Assembly (NCBI GenBank): GCA_029567195.1
Contig: JAKQLJ010000049.1
Span: 1-44,435, forward strand
Source of the DNA: a bacterium
GTDB lineage: Bacteria > Patescibacteriota > Minisyncoccia > Moranbacterales > UBA2206
Direction: 5' to 3'
Length of the DNA stretch: 44,435 bases
Part shown: one piece after another, positions 17,234-26,210 of the stretch
Layout of the letters: every line of letters begins with the position of its first letter
How positions within the stretch are numbered: the first letter of the stretch is position 1
Notes under the pieces: model-generated
Seen by the model: the letters and a program-made list of their open reading frames with translations, nothing else
Told to the model about the DNA's origin: nothing
Database searches by the model: none
Position numbers and translations under genes: made by a program

Positions 17234-17719
17234 ATGGAAACCAAGAACAAATATTATTTACCTATTAAATTATCTCCGGATGTTACCGTGACTTATGAAT
17301 CTTCTCCCGCTCATAAACAAGAATGGCTCCGGGATGCTGTGGATTTTTTAACCCCGATCGGGACAGAAGTTCTCTCAGCGCTCGACGGAGTTGTTTCATT
17401 TGTAAAAGACGATTCGGATATCGGAGGAGATACTGAGGATTTTGATCAATATGGAAATTTTATCGAAATCAGACACGCCAATGATGAATTTTCCATCTAT
17501 GAACATCTGCAAAAAGGCGGATCGCTTGTGAAAGTTGGAGATAGCGTCAAGGCTGGACAAATCATCGGCTATTCGGGAAAGACCGGATGGATAGGCGGCC
17601 TCGGCCCGCATATTCATTTCGACGTACATAAATATTGGGGAGAGGGATTGAATGATTATAACAGCCTGAAAATAAATTGGACCACTCCGCCGCCAAACAA
17701 GGAAAATTTATATTTGTAA
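17234..17719 (+). CDS. M23 family metallopeptidase (LytM-like)
   Basis: DAVDFLTPIGTEVLSALDGVVSFV...YGNFIEIRHANDEFSIYEHLQKGGSLVKVGDSVKAGQIIGYSGKTGWIGGLGPHIHFDVH. Confidence 0.9.
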   Translation: METKNKYYLPIKLSPDVTVTYESSPAHKQEWLRDAVDFLTPIGTEVLSALDGVVSFVKDDSDIGGDTEDFDQYGNFIEIRHANDEFSIYEHLQKGGSLVKVGDSVKAGQIIGYSGKTGWIGGLGPHIHFDVHKYWGEGLNDYNSLKINWTTPPPNKENLYL

Positions 17720-17731
17720 AACGTTTACTTC

Positions 17732-17764
17732 AAATAAAAAAATAGGACGAACAAATGTCCGTCC
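17732..17764 (-). terminator. Minus-strand rho-independent terminator
   Basis: Minus strand: GGACGGAC-ATTT-GTTCGTCC (one G-U pair) followed by TATTTTTTTATTT. Confidence 0.8.
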
Positions 17765-18031
17765 CGAGGCGAGAGTATTTCCGCATCCCGCCTATTGTTT
17801 ACTGCTCACTGATTATTGATCATTGTCTTTGCACTAATATGCAGGCAAGATCCGGAACTAGGAGCCCCGGGAAAGAAACAACATCGAGGAACGATCGAGC
17901 CTAGACCCAATACGCCCATATCTTGAAAAAAGTTTCCATAATTGAGGACAAAAGATAGAAGCCCCCAATTTGCCTGCAACTTACTGCTAGCCATTGCGTA
18001 TATCCTATAATTTTCGGAATTTACGCTATGA
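17765..18031 (-). ncRNA. Putative structured ncRNA of unassigned family (6S-like overall layout is one possibility)
   Basis: Minus-strand promoter TTGACA-17 bp-TAAGAT (18066 to 18038), long-range helix GCAGTAAGTTGCAGGCAA / TTGCCTGCATATTAGTGC (17987-17970 with 17848-17831; 15 of 18 positions pair), hairpin at 17768-17792, and terminator at 17732-17764. Confidence 0.6.
17793..17827 (+). repeat. Heptad array, YAYTGNT-type, within the ncRNA region
   Basis: TATTGTT TACTGCT CACTGAT TATTGAT CATTGTC. Confidence 0.85.
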
Positions 18032-18037
18032 CAGGAT

Positions 18038-18066
18038 ATCTTAGCATAACTTCCAATTTTTGTCAA
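18038..18066 (-). promoter_or_regulatory. Sigma70-type promoter for the putative ncRNA
   Basis: Minus strand TTGACA - 17 nt - TAAGAT. Confidence 0.6.
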
Positions 18067-18113
18067 ACAGTGATAAAATTAAGCATGAAGGGAAGAAAAG
18101 AACTAGCCCAAGA

Positions 18114-19190
18114 ATGATAATCTTAACAAAAGACCCCATGATAACGGAAAGCAGCCAAAATATAAAAAACGACTCGACAGTAAAAGGAAACCTTCGTGAT
18201 GAAGAGGATTTTGTTTTGGATAATACTCTTCGCCCTCAAAATTTCCTGGAATATATCGGTCAGGAAAAAGTGAAGAAAAATCTTGATATTCAGATTCAGG
18301 CAGCCAAAAAAAGAAAGGAACCGATTGAACACGTTCTTCTTTATGGTCCGGCAGGTTTGGGAAAAACCACTCTAGCCAATATTATTGCCCGCGAAATGAA
18401 TGTCAACATAAAAACCACTTCCGGTCCGGCTATTGAAAAAGTGGGTGATTTCGGTTCGATTCTCACTAACCTCTCCGACGGAGACATTCTTTTTATCGAT
18501 GAAATTCACCGACTGAACAAAACTATCGAAGAAATACTTTATCCCGCCATGGAAGATTTCAAGCTCGATATTATCATCGGAAAAGGCCCTAGCGCCCGGA
18601 CTATTCAACTGGATCTCCCCAAATTTACCTTGATTGGCGCCACAACAAAACTTGGCTCTCTGTCCAATCCTCTCCGAAACCGTTTTGGAGCGGTGCATCG
18701 TTTGGAATTTTACACCAACAAAGAAATTGAAAAAATTATCAAGAGATCAACCAGAATTTTAGACGTAACAGCAGATCAAACCGGCATCGAAAAAATTGCC
18801 AGTTGCGCCCGCCAGACTCCCCGAGTAGCCAACAGACTTTTGAAACGCGTCCGGGATTATAGCGAGATTAAAGACCATAAAATAATAGATGGCATTGTCG
18901 CCAGAGAAGCTTTGGATATGATTGATGTTGATCATATGGGACTGGAACCGGCCGATAAACAAATTTTGAAAACTATAATTGAAAAATTCGGCGGAGGCCC
19001 CGTGGGATTAAACACCATTGCTGCCGCTATTTCCGAGGAAGTAAAAACCATAGAGGACGTATACGAACCTTATCTTATTCAAATTGGTTTTTTAGCCAGA
19101 ACGCCAAGAGGAAGAATGGCCACTGAAAATGCTTACAACCATTTGGGAATAACTCCGCCAAATAGCGGACAGAACAATAAATTATTATAA
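18114..19190 (+). CDS. ruvB: Holliday junction helicase RuvB (ORF track opens at TTG 18060; ATG 18114 or 18138 is more plausible)
   Basis: [57 protein letters not shown]...[24 protein letters not shown]...[18 protein letters not shown]. Confidence 0.97.
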   Translation: MIILTKDPMITESSQNIKNDSTVKGNLRDEEDFVLDNTLRPQNFLEYIGQEKVKKNLDIQIQAAKKRKEPIEHVLLYGPAGLGKTTLANIIAREMNVNIKTTSGPAIEKVGDFGSILTNLSDGDILFIDEIHRLNKTIEEILYPAMEDFKLDIIIGKGPSARTIQLDLPKFTLIGATTKLGSLSNPLRNRFGAVHRLEFYTNKEIEKIIKRSTRILDVTADQTGIEKIASCARQTPRVANRLLKRVRDYSEIKDHKIIDGIVAREALDMIDVDHMGLEPADKQILKTIIEKFGGGPVGLNTIAAAISEEVKTIEDVYEPYLIQIGFLARTPRGRMATENAYNHLGITPPNSGQNNKLL

Positions 19191-19197
19191 AAACAAA

Positions 19198-19425
19198 ATG
19201 CTATTTTTAATCTTAGCTCTATACGCCATACTAGTCATCCTTTTCATTATCACTGCTTTTTTCATCGTCTATCATTTGTCTAAATACTCCCTCAATTCTT
19301 CTCTTAATAAAATAATGCTTCCGATTTTTATTATTCTTTCCGCTCTCCTTCTTCTTTCCAATGTTCTTCTTTTTTTCTCCATCAACTGGAACAGCCTCCT
19401 AAGAAATCTGCCTGTTTCTTTTTAA
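19198..19425 (+). CDS. Small membrane protein, two TM segments
   Basis: 75-aa ORF with two hydrophobic segments, 8 bp after ruvB and before the PH-domain gene. Confidence 0.5.
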   Translation: MLFLILALYAILVILFIITAFFIVYHLSKYSLNSSLNKIMLPIFIILSALLLLSNVLLFFSINWNSLLRNLPVSF

Positions 19426-19441
19426 ATATTAAAATAATGAG

Positions 19442-20032
19442 ATGCCTGATTTTACACATTATCACTTTTTAGGCCAAAAACCCAACGAAAAAATTCTTTT
19501 GGTTGTTCACCGCCATTGGTTTAACATTCTGAGCCAATTTTTTGTGGTGTTTTTGATGCTGTTTCTTTTTATCGGCACTTATCTTTACCTTCCTCTTGTT
19601 TTTTCTTCGCTTTCCAACCCGATAAACGCCGACTTGTTTTATTTTTTAGAAAATCTTTTCTTTATGTTTGTCTGGATTATTTTTTTTCTTATCTGGGTGG
19701 ACTATTATTTTGATGTTTGGATCGTTACCGATCAACGAATCGTCAATATAGAACAAAAGGGTCTTTTTTCCAGGGTAGTGAGTGAACTGGAGCTGGAGAA
19801 CATTCAGGATATTACCACTGATGTCCACGGAGTTATCCCCACCTTCCTGAATTACGGTAATCTTTTCGTTCAAACGGCCGCTGAAAAAGAAAGATTCATC
19901 TTCCGCAATATTCCCGATCCTTACGGAGTAAAGGATTTAGTAATGAATTTGCAAAAAACTCGTGAGCACAAAGAGGAAGAACAATTTGGCGAGCTTATCA
20001 GAAAAAAAGTCCATCATAATGAAATAGGATAG
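19442..20032 (+). CDS. Bacterial PH domain (YdbS/bPH2-like) membrane protein
   Basis: Two TM segments then VWIVTDQRIVNIEQKGLFSRVVSELELENIQDITTDVHGVIPTFLNYGNLFVQTA. Confidence 0.85.
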   Translation: MPDFTHYHFLGQKPNEKILLVVHRHWFNILSQFFVVFLMLFLFIGTYLYLPLVFSSLSNPINADLFYFLENLFFMFVWIIFFLIWVDYYFDVWIVTDQRIVNIEQKGLFSRVVSELELENIQDITTDVHGVIPTFLNYGNLFVQTAAEKERFIFRNIPDPYGVKDLVMNLQKTREHKEEEQFGELIRKKVHHNEIG

Positions 20033-20057
20033 GCAAAAAAACTAAAAAATAAAGGAG

Positions 20058-21539
20058 GTGAAAAATAAAAACAAAGGAGAATTTTATTTTTTATGCGCGC
20101 TAGTGGTTATAGCTAGCGTTTTTATTTTCTTTAAAATCTCCCGGGCGGAAACAAATTTAAAGTTTTCCAAAATCCAATATGGCGGAGGAGAAGGAAGGCC
20201 AGATGAAGATTTTATTACCATTATTAACCGCTTTAGTGAACCGATAAATCTTAAGGGCTACCGCCTGGTAAAAAGATCCGCCAAAGCTACGCATGACACT
20301 ACTATAAAATCATGGACTGCTGATACTTTGGTTTCCCCTGATAGTTTTTACACCTGGGCCAATAGTAAAAATGGTTTTGCCGAAAGCATCAAGGCCGACG
20401 TTTCCACCACTCAGACCATAACCGAAGGTAACGGCATTGCCCTGAGACTGGGCAAAGAAGACGAAGGAACTATAATCGATAGCGTCAATTGGAAAGAAGG
20501 AGGAGTAGAAGAAAAAATTCCAGAATCCGATAAATCTGCGGGAATCAATATAAAAACGGACAAGGAAATTTATCCTAACATTTATGCCAATTTCAAAGTC
20601 GAATATTCCGGCGCCACTTCGGCCACAAAATATACTTGGAATTTTGGCGATGGTCACAAAAGCTATAAACAAAAAACCCGCCATAAATATAACAACGAGG
20701 GAAAATACCAAGCGAGCGTTACAATCAGGGGCGACAAAAGCGCTATCAAAAATTTCGAGCTGGAAGTCAAAGATTTTAACGCGCCTAAAGTAAAAATAAC
20801 CGCCATTGTCCCCAATCCCAAAGGCAAGGATTCCGGCGAATACATTTTAATCCAGAATAAATCCAAGAAGAAGATAAATCTTCTGAACTGGAGCATCGCC
20901 ACCGGCTGGAAAAATTTATACAACCATCCGATCAAAAAAGATTTTGTGATAAAAAAAGGAGAGACAAAAAAACTTACTAAAAAAATTTCCCTCTTTACCC
21001 TAAACAACACTAAAACCAAACTGGAACTTCGCACTCCTTCGGGAGAAGCGGTTCAAAAAATTAAATATAACCGGAAGAAAGATAAAATTGAAGAAGACGA
21101 AATTTTTGAAATATCCGGAAAAAAATGGGAGTGGAATAAACCGCCAACGGATACAAAGAAAGAGCCGGAAAATAAAAAAATTAATAATGCCGCGGAAAAT
21201 CCTATCTCCTCTTCAGAAAAACTTAAAGCTGAAACAGAAAATAATTCAGAGGAAAATAAAAAAAATATGATCATTACTCCTCAATCGGAAATAGATGCCG
21301 CTATCGGAAAATTCACAAAAAATTCAAGATGGGAAGGTAAAAAATCGGCCCAACTGCAACTAATCGCCTACGGAACAAATATAAGCATGCCAACTAATTT
21401 GCCCAACAACCAGGGAATGGTTCTGGGAATCTATGCCGAAAAAAAATTTGAAAAAGAAAAACATTGGACCAAAAAACTATCTGGTGACTGGTGGAAAAAA
21501 ATCAATTTTGGATTGAATTGGTGTTTGAATAAAATATAA
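20058..21539 (+). CDS. Secreted protein with lamin-tail (LTD), PKD and second LTD-like domains
   Basis: LKFSKIQYGGGEGRPDEDFITIINRFSEPINLKGYRLV (LTD); TKYTWNFGDGHKSYKQKTRHKYNNEGKYQASVTI (PKD); KITAIVPNPKGKDSGEYILIQNKSKKKINLLNWSI (LTD). Confidence 0.8.
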   Translation: MKNKNKGEFYFLCALVVIASVFIFFKISRAETNLKFSKIQYGGGEGRPDEDFITIINRFSEPINLKGYRLVKRSAKATHDTTIKSWTADTLVSPDSFYTWANSKNGFAESIKADVSTTQTITEGNGIALRLGKEDEGTIIDSVNWKEGGVEEKIPESDKSAGINIKTDKEIYPNIYANFKVEYSGATSATKYTWNFGDGHKSYKQKTRHKYNNEGKYQASVTIRGDKSAIKNFELEVKDFNAPKVKITAIVPNPKGKDSGEYILIQNKSKKKINLLNWSIATGWKNLYNHPIKKDFVIKKGETKKLTKKISLFTLNNTKTKLELRTPSGEAVQKIKYNRKKDKIEEDEIFEISGKKWEWNKPPTDTKKEPENKKINNAAENPISSSEKLKAETENNSEENKKNMIITPQSEIDAAIGKFTKNSRWEGKKSAQLQLIAYGTNISMPTNLPNNQGMVLGIYAEKKFEKEKHWTKKLSGDWWKKINFGLNWCLNKI

Positions 21540-21776
21540 AAAATAGAAAAATTCCAGAAACTGAAATCAAGGATTAATATAATTTTAAAAAAATTTATTT
21601 TTATGTGACACAATTTATAATTATTGTTCCTTATCATTGCAGTTATTTCCCTTGAAAATCACCATATAAAATGTTAGTCTTTAAGTGATGAATTTATTTA
21701 AAGCATTAAAACTGATAAAGCTAACTTTTAGCTCAACAAGCAAAACGATTTAACAGTTTTGACCTTCAAGACCCAT

Positions 21777-22487
21777 ATGTCTGGACACTCACATTTTGCC
21801 GGAATAAAACACCGCAAAGGAATAAATGACGCCAAAAGAGCGCACATTTTTACCAAACTTTCCAAGCCCATTACTATTGCCGCTCAAGAAGGCGGAGGAA
21901 ATCCTGATACCAATTTCAAACTAAGAATGGCCATAGATAAAGCGCGCCAGTTTAATATGCCGAAAGATAATATCGATCGGGCGATAAAGCGGGGAACCGG
22001 AGAAATGAAAGGAGATCAGATTGTGGAGATAATTTACGAAGCCAAGGGGCCGGGTAATGTCTTGATGCTTATAAAATGCACTACCGATAACCGAAACCGG
22101 ACTGTTTCTGAATTAAAAACAGTTTTCAATAAAATAGGCGGAAAGATGGGAGAAGCCGGCAGTTCCATGTGGAATTTTGATCAGGTGGGCAGCATCATAA
22201 CCGAAATTGACAATGATATAGAAGAAATGGAGCTTTTAGCTATTGATGCCGGAGCTAAAGATACAAAAATAGAAGAAGAAAAATTAGTTATTTTTACCGA
22301 TCCCAAAGATCTTCAAAAAGTAAGAAATAACTTGAATCAAAAGGGCATAAAAATTATGGAAGCTGGCTTGGTTTTTATCCCCAAAAACACCGTAGAAATA
22401 GACAAAGAAACCCGCCTTGATTATGAAAGATTGCTTGAAGCGCTTGATGATCAGGATGACGTGGATGATATATATGATAATCTATAA
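21777..22487 (+). CDS. yebC: YebC/PmpR family transcriptional regulator
   Basis: MSGHSHFAGIKHRKGINDAKRAHIFTKLSKPITIAAQEGGGNPDTNFKLRMAIDKARQFNMPKDNIDRAIKRGTGE. ATG 21777 preferred over TTG 21759. Confidence 0.96.
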   Translation: MSGHSHFAGIKHRKGINDAKRAHIFTKLSKPITIAAQEGGGNPDTNFKLRMAIDKARQFNMPKDNIDRAIKRGTGEMKGDQIVEIIYEAKGPGNVLMLIKCTTDNRNRTVSELKTVFNKIGGKMGEAGSSMWNFDQVGSIITEIDNDIEEMELLAIDAGAKDTKIEEEKLVIFTDPKDLQKVRNNLNQKGIKIMEAGLVFIPKNTVEIDKETRLDYERLLEALDDQDDVDDIYDNL

Positions 22488-22493
22488 CAAAAA

Positions 22494-22521
22494 GCAGTGA
22501 ACAATGAGCAAAGAGCAATAA
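22494..22521 (-). repeat. Heptad array, YAYTGNT-type, minus orientation
   Basis: Plus strand GCAGTGA ACAATGA GCAAAGA GCAATAA; reverse complement TTATTGC TCTTTGC TCATTGT TCACTGC. Confidence 0.75.
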
Positions 22522-22544
22522 AGACAGAGAGGATTATTGTTTTT

Positions 22545-22579
22545 TGTTGATCATTGATCATTGATTATTAATCATTGAT
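22545..22579 (+). repeat. Heptad array, YAYTGNT-type, overlapping the ruvC start codon
   Basis: TGTTGAT CATTGAT CATTGAT TATTAAT CATTGAT; the ruvC ATG is at 22578-22580. Confidence 0.85.
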
Positions 22580-23066
22580 GCGAGTTTTAGGCATTGATCC
22601 AGGCACCGCTACTACCGGTTGGGCAATTACAGAAATTAAAAACGGCTGTCTATGCCCTGTTGCTTATGGCCATATCAGCACCCAAAAAGGCAAAAGCGAA
22701 GAAGAGAGGCTTCTAGAAATATCGCGTGATTTGGAAAAAATAATTGATCGCTACAGGCCGACCGAGGCGGCAGTGGAAAAAATATTCTTTTTTAAAAATC
22801 AAAAAACTGTAATTGCTGTCGCCCAAGCCAGAGGCGCTGTTCTATTGACATTACACCGAAAAAAAGTTAGAATATTCAGTTATACTCCTCTTCAAATCAA
22901 GCAGGCGTTAACCAGTTACGGCCGAGCTGAAAAAAAACAGGTCCAGCTGATGACAAAAAGTATCCTGAAACTCAGTGCCCTTCCTAAACCAGATGACACA
23001 GCCGACGCTATCGCTGTTTCCGTTTGTCATTTAAACAGCAGAAAATTATTAGACCTAATAAAATAA
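22578..23066 (+). CDS. ruvC: Holliday junction endonuclease RuvC
   Basis: MRVLGIDPGTATTGWAI, AAVEKIFFFKNQKTVIAVAQARGAVLL, KQALTSYGRAEKKQVQLM, DDTADAIAVSVCH. Confidence 0.97.
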   Translation: MRVLGIDPGTATTGWAITEIKNGCLCPVAYGHISTQKGKSEEERLLEISRDLEKIIDRYRPTEAAVEKIFFFKNQKTVIAVAQARGAVLLTLHRKKVRIFSYTPLQIKQALTSYGRAEKKQVQLMTKSILKLSALPKPDDTADAIAVSVCHLNSRKLLDLIK

Positions 23067-23075
23067 CTTATATTT

Positions 23076-23750
23076 ATGATTTATGTAAACGAAATTGGCA
23101 CTTATGCCAGCTCCATCGTTAGTTTTTTTATTTTCGAAGGTGTGCCTTATGAAACCGTGAAACTTATATTGATGTTACCCATTATCGCCACCCTGATTGC
23201 CTTTTTCCGTCAAGTGGTAGGCATCAAGGCTTTCGGTATTTATACGCCGCTAATTATAACCTTTGCTTTTCTCGCCACCAATGGGCTCAAATACGGCATA
23301 GCCATCTTTATATCGGTCATTTTTATGGGCATGCTAATGCGTTTTGTTTTAAAACCCTTTCGCCTACTTTATCTTCCCCGGGTGGCCATCATGCTTACAG
23401 TTGTCTCCATTTTGATCTTGGGCGTTTTAACTTTCGGCGGCAACATGAGAAGAACGGGATTGGCTTCCGTTTCCATTTTCCCCATTCTTATAATGATTAC
23501 TTTAGTGGAAAAATTTATTACGGTTCAAATTGAAAAAGGCAATAAAGCGGCCTTGGTTTTGGCGATGGAAACTTTGTTTATCTCCATATTGGGATTTTTT
23601 ATTGCCAGCTCTCCTTTTTTGATCCGGCTGGTCATCACTCACCCTTGGGTTATTCTTCTAACCATCCCCGTGAATATAATTTTGGGCAAATGGACCGGGC
23701 TTAGAATAAGCGAGTATTGGAGATTTAAAGAAATTATAAAAAAGATGTAA
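23076..23750 (+). CDS. Multi-TM protein resembling the 7TM half of 7TM-transglutaminase-like proteins
   Basis: VKLILMLPIIATLIAFFRQVVGIKAFGIYTPLIITFAFLATNGLKYG..., multiple TM helices; sits directly before ATP-grasp/retropepsin genes. Confidence 0.75.
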   Translation: MIYVNEIGTYASSIVSFFIFEGVPYETVKLILMLPIIATLIAFFRQVVGIKAFGIYTPLIITFAFLATNGLKYGIAIFISVIFMGMLMRFVLKPFRLLYLPRVAIMLTVVSILILGVLTFGGNMRRTGLASVSIFPILIMITLVEKFITVQIEKGNKAALVLAMETLFISILGFFIASSPFLIRLVITHPWVILLTIPVNIILGKWTGLRISEYWRFKEIIKKM

Positions 23751-23816
23751 GCGCAAAATATTAGACAAAAAACCTTCCAAATTTTTTGTTGGGTATTCTA
23801 TGCTACTGATCGTGCG

Positions 23817-25247
23817 ATGTTTATGTTTAGTTATATAAAAAAAAGCAGGAAAATTCTCGGCATGAACTCAAGAAATCTTGAGTATATTCGGGCTTACAAT
23901 TTAAAAGAAAACCGCGTTTTGGCTGATGACAAGCTTTTGAGCAAACGCGTCCTTAAAAAAAATGGTATAACGGTGCCAGACCTGATCGCTAAAATAAAAA
24001 ACCATGATGAATTGGAAAAATTTGACTGGCAATCGCTTCCTGCCAGCTTTGCCCTAAAACCTAATCGCGGCTTCGGCGGAGAAGGCATAATTGTAGTTTA
24101 CGGGAAAAAGAAAGAAAGGGATGATGCATGGATCAAGGCGGACGGAAGTTTGATTACTATTGAAGATTTAAAAACCCACATTAGAAATATTCTGGATGGT
24201 TCTTTCTCCTTGGCCGGAACACCGGACATCGCTTTTTTTGAAGAAAGATTAAGACTCCTAAAACTTTTTAAGCCTTATGCATATAAGGGAATCCCGGACA
24301 TTCGAGTTATCGTTTTTAATAAGGTTCCTGTCATGGCCATGATGAGAATTCCTACTCGAGAATCCCAAGGCAAAGCCAATCTTCAACAGGGGGCTATTGG
24401 CGTAGGGATAGATCTGGCCTCCGGCATCACCACCACTGCCGTTCTGGGGAAGGGCAAACTCATTGACTATGTTCCCGGCACTCGAATGCTTCTTTCCGGA
24501 ATAAGAATTCCTTTTTGGAATGATATTTTAGATCTCTCCGTTCGCGCCCAAATTATTTCCGGTCTTGGATATCTGGGCACTGATATCGCCATAGACAAGG
24601 AAAATGGCCCGGTCATTGTAGAGCTTAACGCCCGTCCCGGCCTCTCTATCCAAATTGCCAATCTGGCCGGACTCAAAGAAAGACTGGAAAGAGTGGAGAA
24701 TATAAAAATTAAGACTCCCAAAAGAGGAATCTCTTTGGGCATGAATCTTTTCGGTGGCGAAGTGGAAGAAGAAGTAGAGGAAATTTCCGGCAGAAAAGTA
24801 ATTGGAACGGTAGAAAAAGTGAGGCTAATAGGAAAAGAAGAGAAAGAAATCGAAGTGGAAGCCAAAATTGACACCGGCGCCGGGCTTACCTCCATTGACA
24901 CAACGTTAGCCAGAGAACTGGGTTTTGGCAAAACCATAGACGAATTTCAAAAACAAGAATTTCCCGCGGATATATCTACAGAAGAAGCCAGAATGCTAGA
25001 TAGCAAAGAAAAACAAAGATTATTAAAAGAAATTCCTGATATTGTTGATACGGCCATTATTCGCTCTTCTCACGGAACATCTTATAGACCTATGGTCAAA
25101 ATTGCTTTTATTATGAATGACGTAAAAATAACAGCCAAAGCTTCTATTATTGACCGCTCAAACCTCAAATTTCCCATTATCATAGGTAAAAAAAATTTGG
25201 GAAAATTTTTAATAGACGTAAACAAAATAATAAATTTATCAAAATGA
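23817..25247 (+). CDS. RimK-related ATP-grasp ligase fused to a retropepsin-like (RimB-type) protease domain
   Basis: ATP-grasp: LLSKRVLKKNGITVPDLI, FALKPNRGFGGEGIIVV, DIRVIVFNKVPVMAMMRIPT, VIVELNARPGLSIQIANLAGL; C-terminal: IEVEAKIDTGAGLTSIDTTLARELGF...SSHGTSYRPMVKI...PIIIGKKNL. Confidence 0.88.
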   Translation: MFMFSYIKKSRKILGMNSRNLEYIRAYNLKENRVLADDKLLSKRVLKKNGITVPDLIAKIKNHDELEKFDWQSLPASFALKPNRGFGGEGIIVVYGKKKERDDAWIKADGSLITIEDLKTHIRNILDGSFSLAGTPDIAFFEERLRLLKLFKPYAYKGIPDIRVIVFNKVPVMAMMRIPTRESQGKANLQQGAIGVGIDLASGITTTAVLGKGKLIDYVPGTRMLLSGIRIPFWNDILDLSVRAQIISGLGYLGTDIAIDKENGPVIVELNARPGLSIQIANLAGLKERLERVENIKIKTPKRGISLGMNLFGGEVEEEVEEISGRKVIGTVEKVRLIGKEEKEIEVEAKIDTGAGLTSIDTTLARELGFGKTIDEFQKQEFPADISTEEARMLDSKEKQRLLKEIPDIVDTAIIRSSHGTSYRPMVKIAFIMNDVKITAKASIIDRSNLKFPIIIGKKNLGKFLIDVNKIINLSK

Positions 25248-26206
25248 AGAAAAAAACAATAGTGGTAATTTACTATGGCGATGATTGGACAAATAAAATT
25301 CCCCTTCAAAAAGCCCTTCCAACAAAAACATCTTTCGAAGATTGGCATGAGCGTGGATTAAAAAGCAATTGCCATCTTTTTCGAGCCAGTATAAAATGGT
25401 ACGACGATAAAAAAAATGTATTCGAAAAAGCTTGGGCATACAGAAACAAAAAATGGATAAAAGTCAGCGGTCCGATAAAGCCGGATATGATTTTTGATAA
25501 AATTGCCGGAAAAAGAAATTATGAATTATTGGACAAAAAACTAAAGATCTGTGAAAAAATTAAGGTGTTTAATTATCCTCTTTTTCGAACAATACTAGAC
25601 AACAAATTATCCCAATATGTCTTCTTACAAGAATTTATGCCCAAATCCTACTTGGCAACCAATGAAAAAGAGCTAAAAGCCGTAACAGCCAAAATTTCAA
25701 CAACCAAGATTGTAATTAAGCCCCTGTTCGGGTCAGGAGGTTTTGGCATCATAATTGATGAAAAAACAAAAGCCCTCCGCCATAAATTCCAGTTCCCCGT
25801 GCTTGTCCAAGAATTTATCAACAGCCGGCGTGGTATTCCCGGTTTTTCCAGACAGAAAGAATTAGCCGATTTGCGTATGGTATATATGAATCATAAGCTT
25901 ATCTACGCTCTTTCCAGAATAGCCAAAGAAGGATCTCTTTTTACAAATTTTCATCAAGGAGCTACGGCAATATTGGTTCCCAAAAAATTTATCCCCCGAA
26001 AAGCAATGAAGACAGCGAGCAATATCGTTAAAAAACTTTCCGTTTTTCCGGAAGCTAATTATTCCCTTGATTTTATTTTTACCGAAAAAGAAAAACCCCT
26101 CCTGATCGAGATGAACACCACTCCCGGTTTTGATCTTCTTAATATTGTGGGAAACGAAAAAATAAAAGAAAGGAATTTTCAAGAGCTTCTGGACATAATA
26201 AATTAA
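25244..26206 (+). CDS. Second ATP-grasp ligase (RimK-like)
   Basis: PDMIFDKIAGKRNYELLDK, IVIKPLFGSGGFGIII, VLVQEFI, ADLRMVYMNHKLIYALSRIAKEG, YSLDFIFTEKEKPLLIEMNTTPGF. ATG overlaps the previous TGA (ATGA). Confidence 0.85.
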   Translation: MKKKTIVVIYYGDDWTNKIPLQKALPTKTSFEDWHERGLKSNCHLFRASIKWYDDKKNVFEKAWAYRNKKWIKVSGPIKPDMIFDKIAGKRNYELLDKKLKICEKIKVFNYPLFRTILDNKLSQYVFLQEFMPKSYLATNEKELKAVTAKISTTKIVIKPLFGSGGFGIIIDEKTKALRHKFQFPVLVQEFINSRRGIPGFSRQKELADLRMVYMNHKLIYALSRIAKEGSLFTNFHQGATAILVPKKFIPRKAMKTASNIVKKLSVFPEANYSLDFIFTEKEKPLLIEMNTTPGFDLLNIVGNEKIKERNFQELLDIIN

Positions 26207-26210
26207 ACCA

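Noticed and set aside
17234-17719. M23 peptidase with a missing first zinc ligand
   Set aside because: The AVDF segment lacks the usual adjacent His, but an upstream His (SSPAHKQEW) may serve as in some M23 subfamilies; HLQ and HIHFD are intact, so no claim of inactivity.
17806-18066. 86-aa minus-strand ORF
   Set aside because: Overlaps the putative ncRNA and its promoter; no protein family resemblance, better explained as noncoding.
22494-22580. Possible CRISPR array
   Set aside because: Units are 7 bp without spacers; no cas genes anywhere in the window.
24467-24937. 156-aa minus-strand ORF
   Set aside because: Antisense to the ATP-grasp/retropepsin fusion, low-complexity Ser/Pro composition typical of shadow ORFs.
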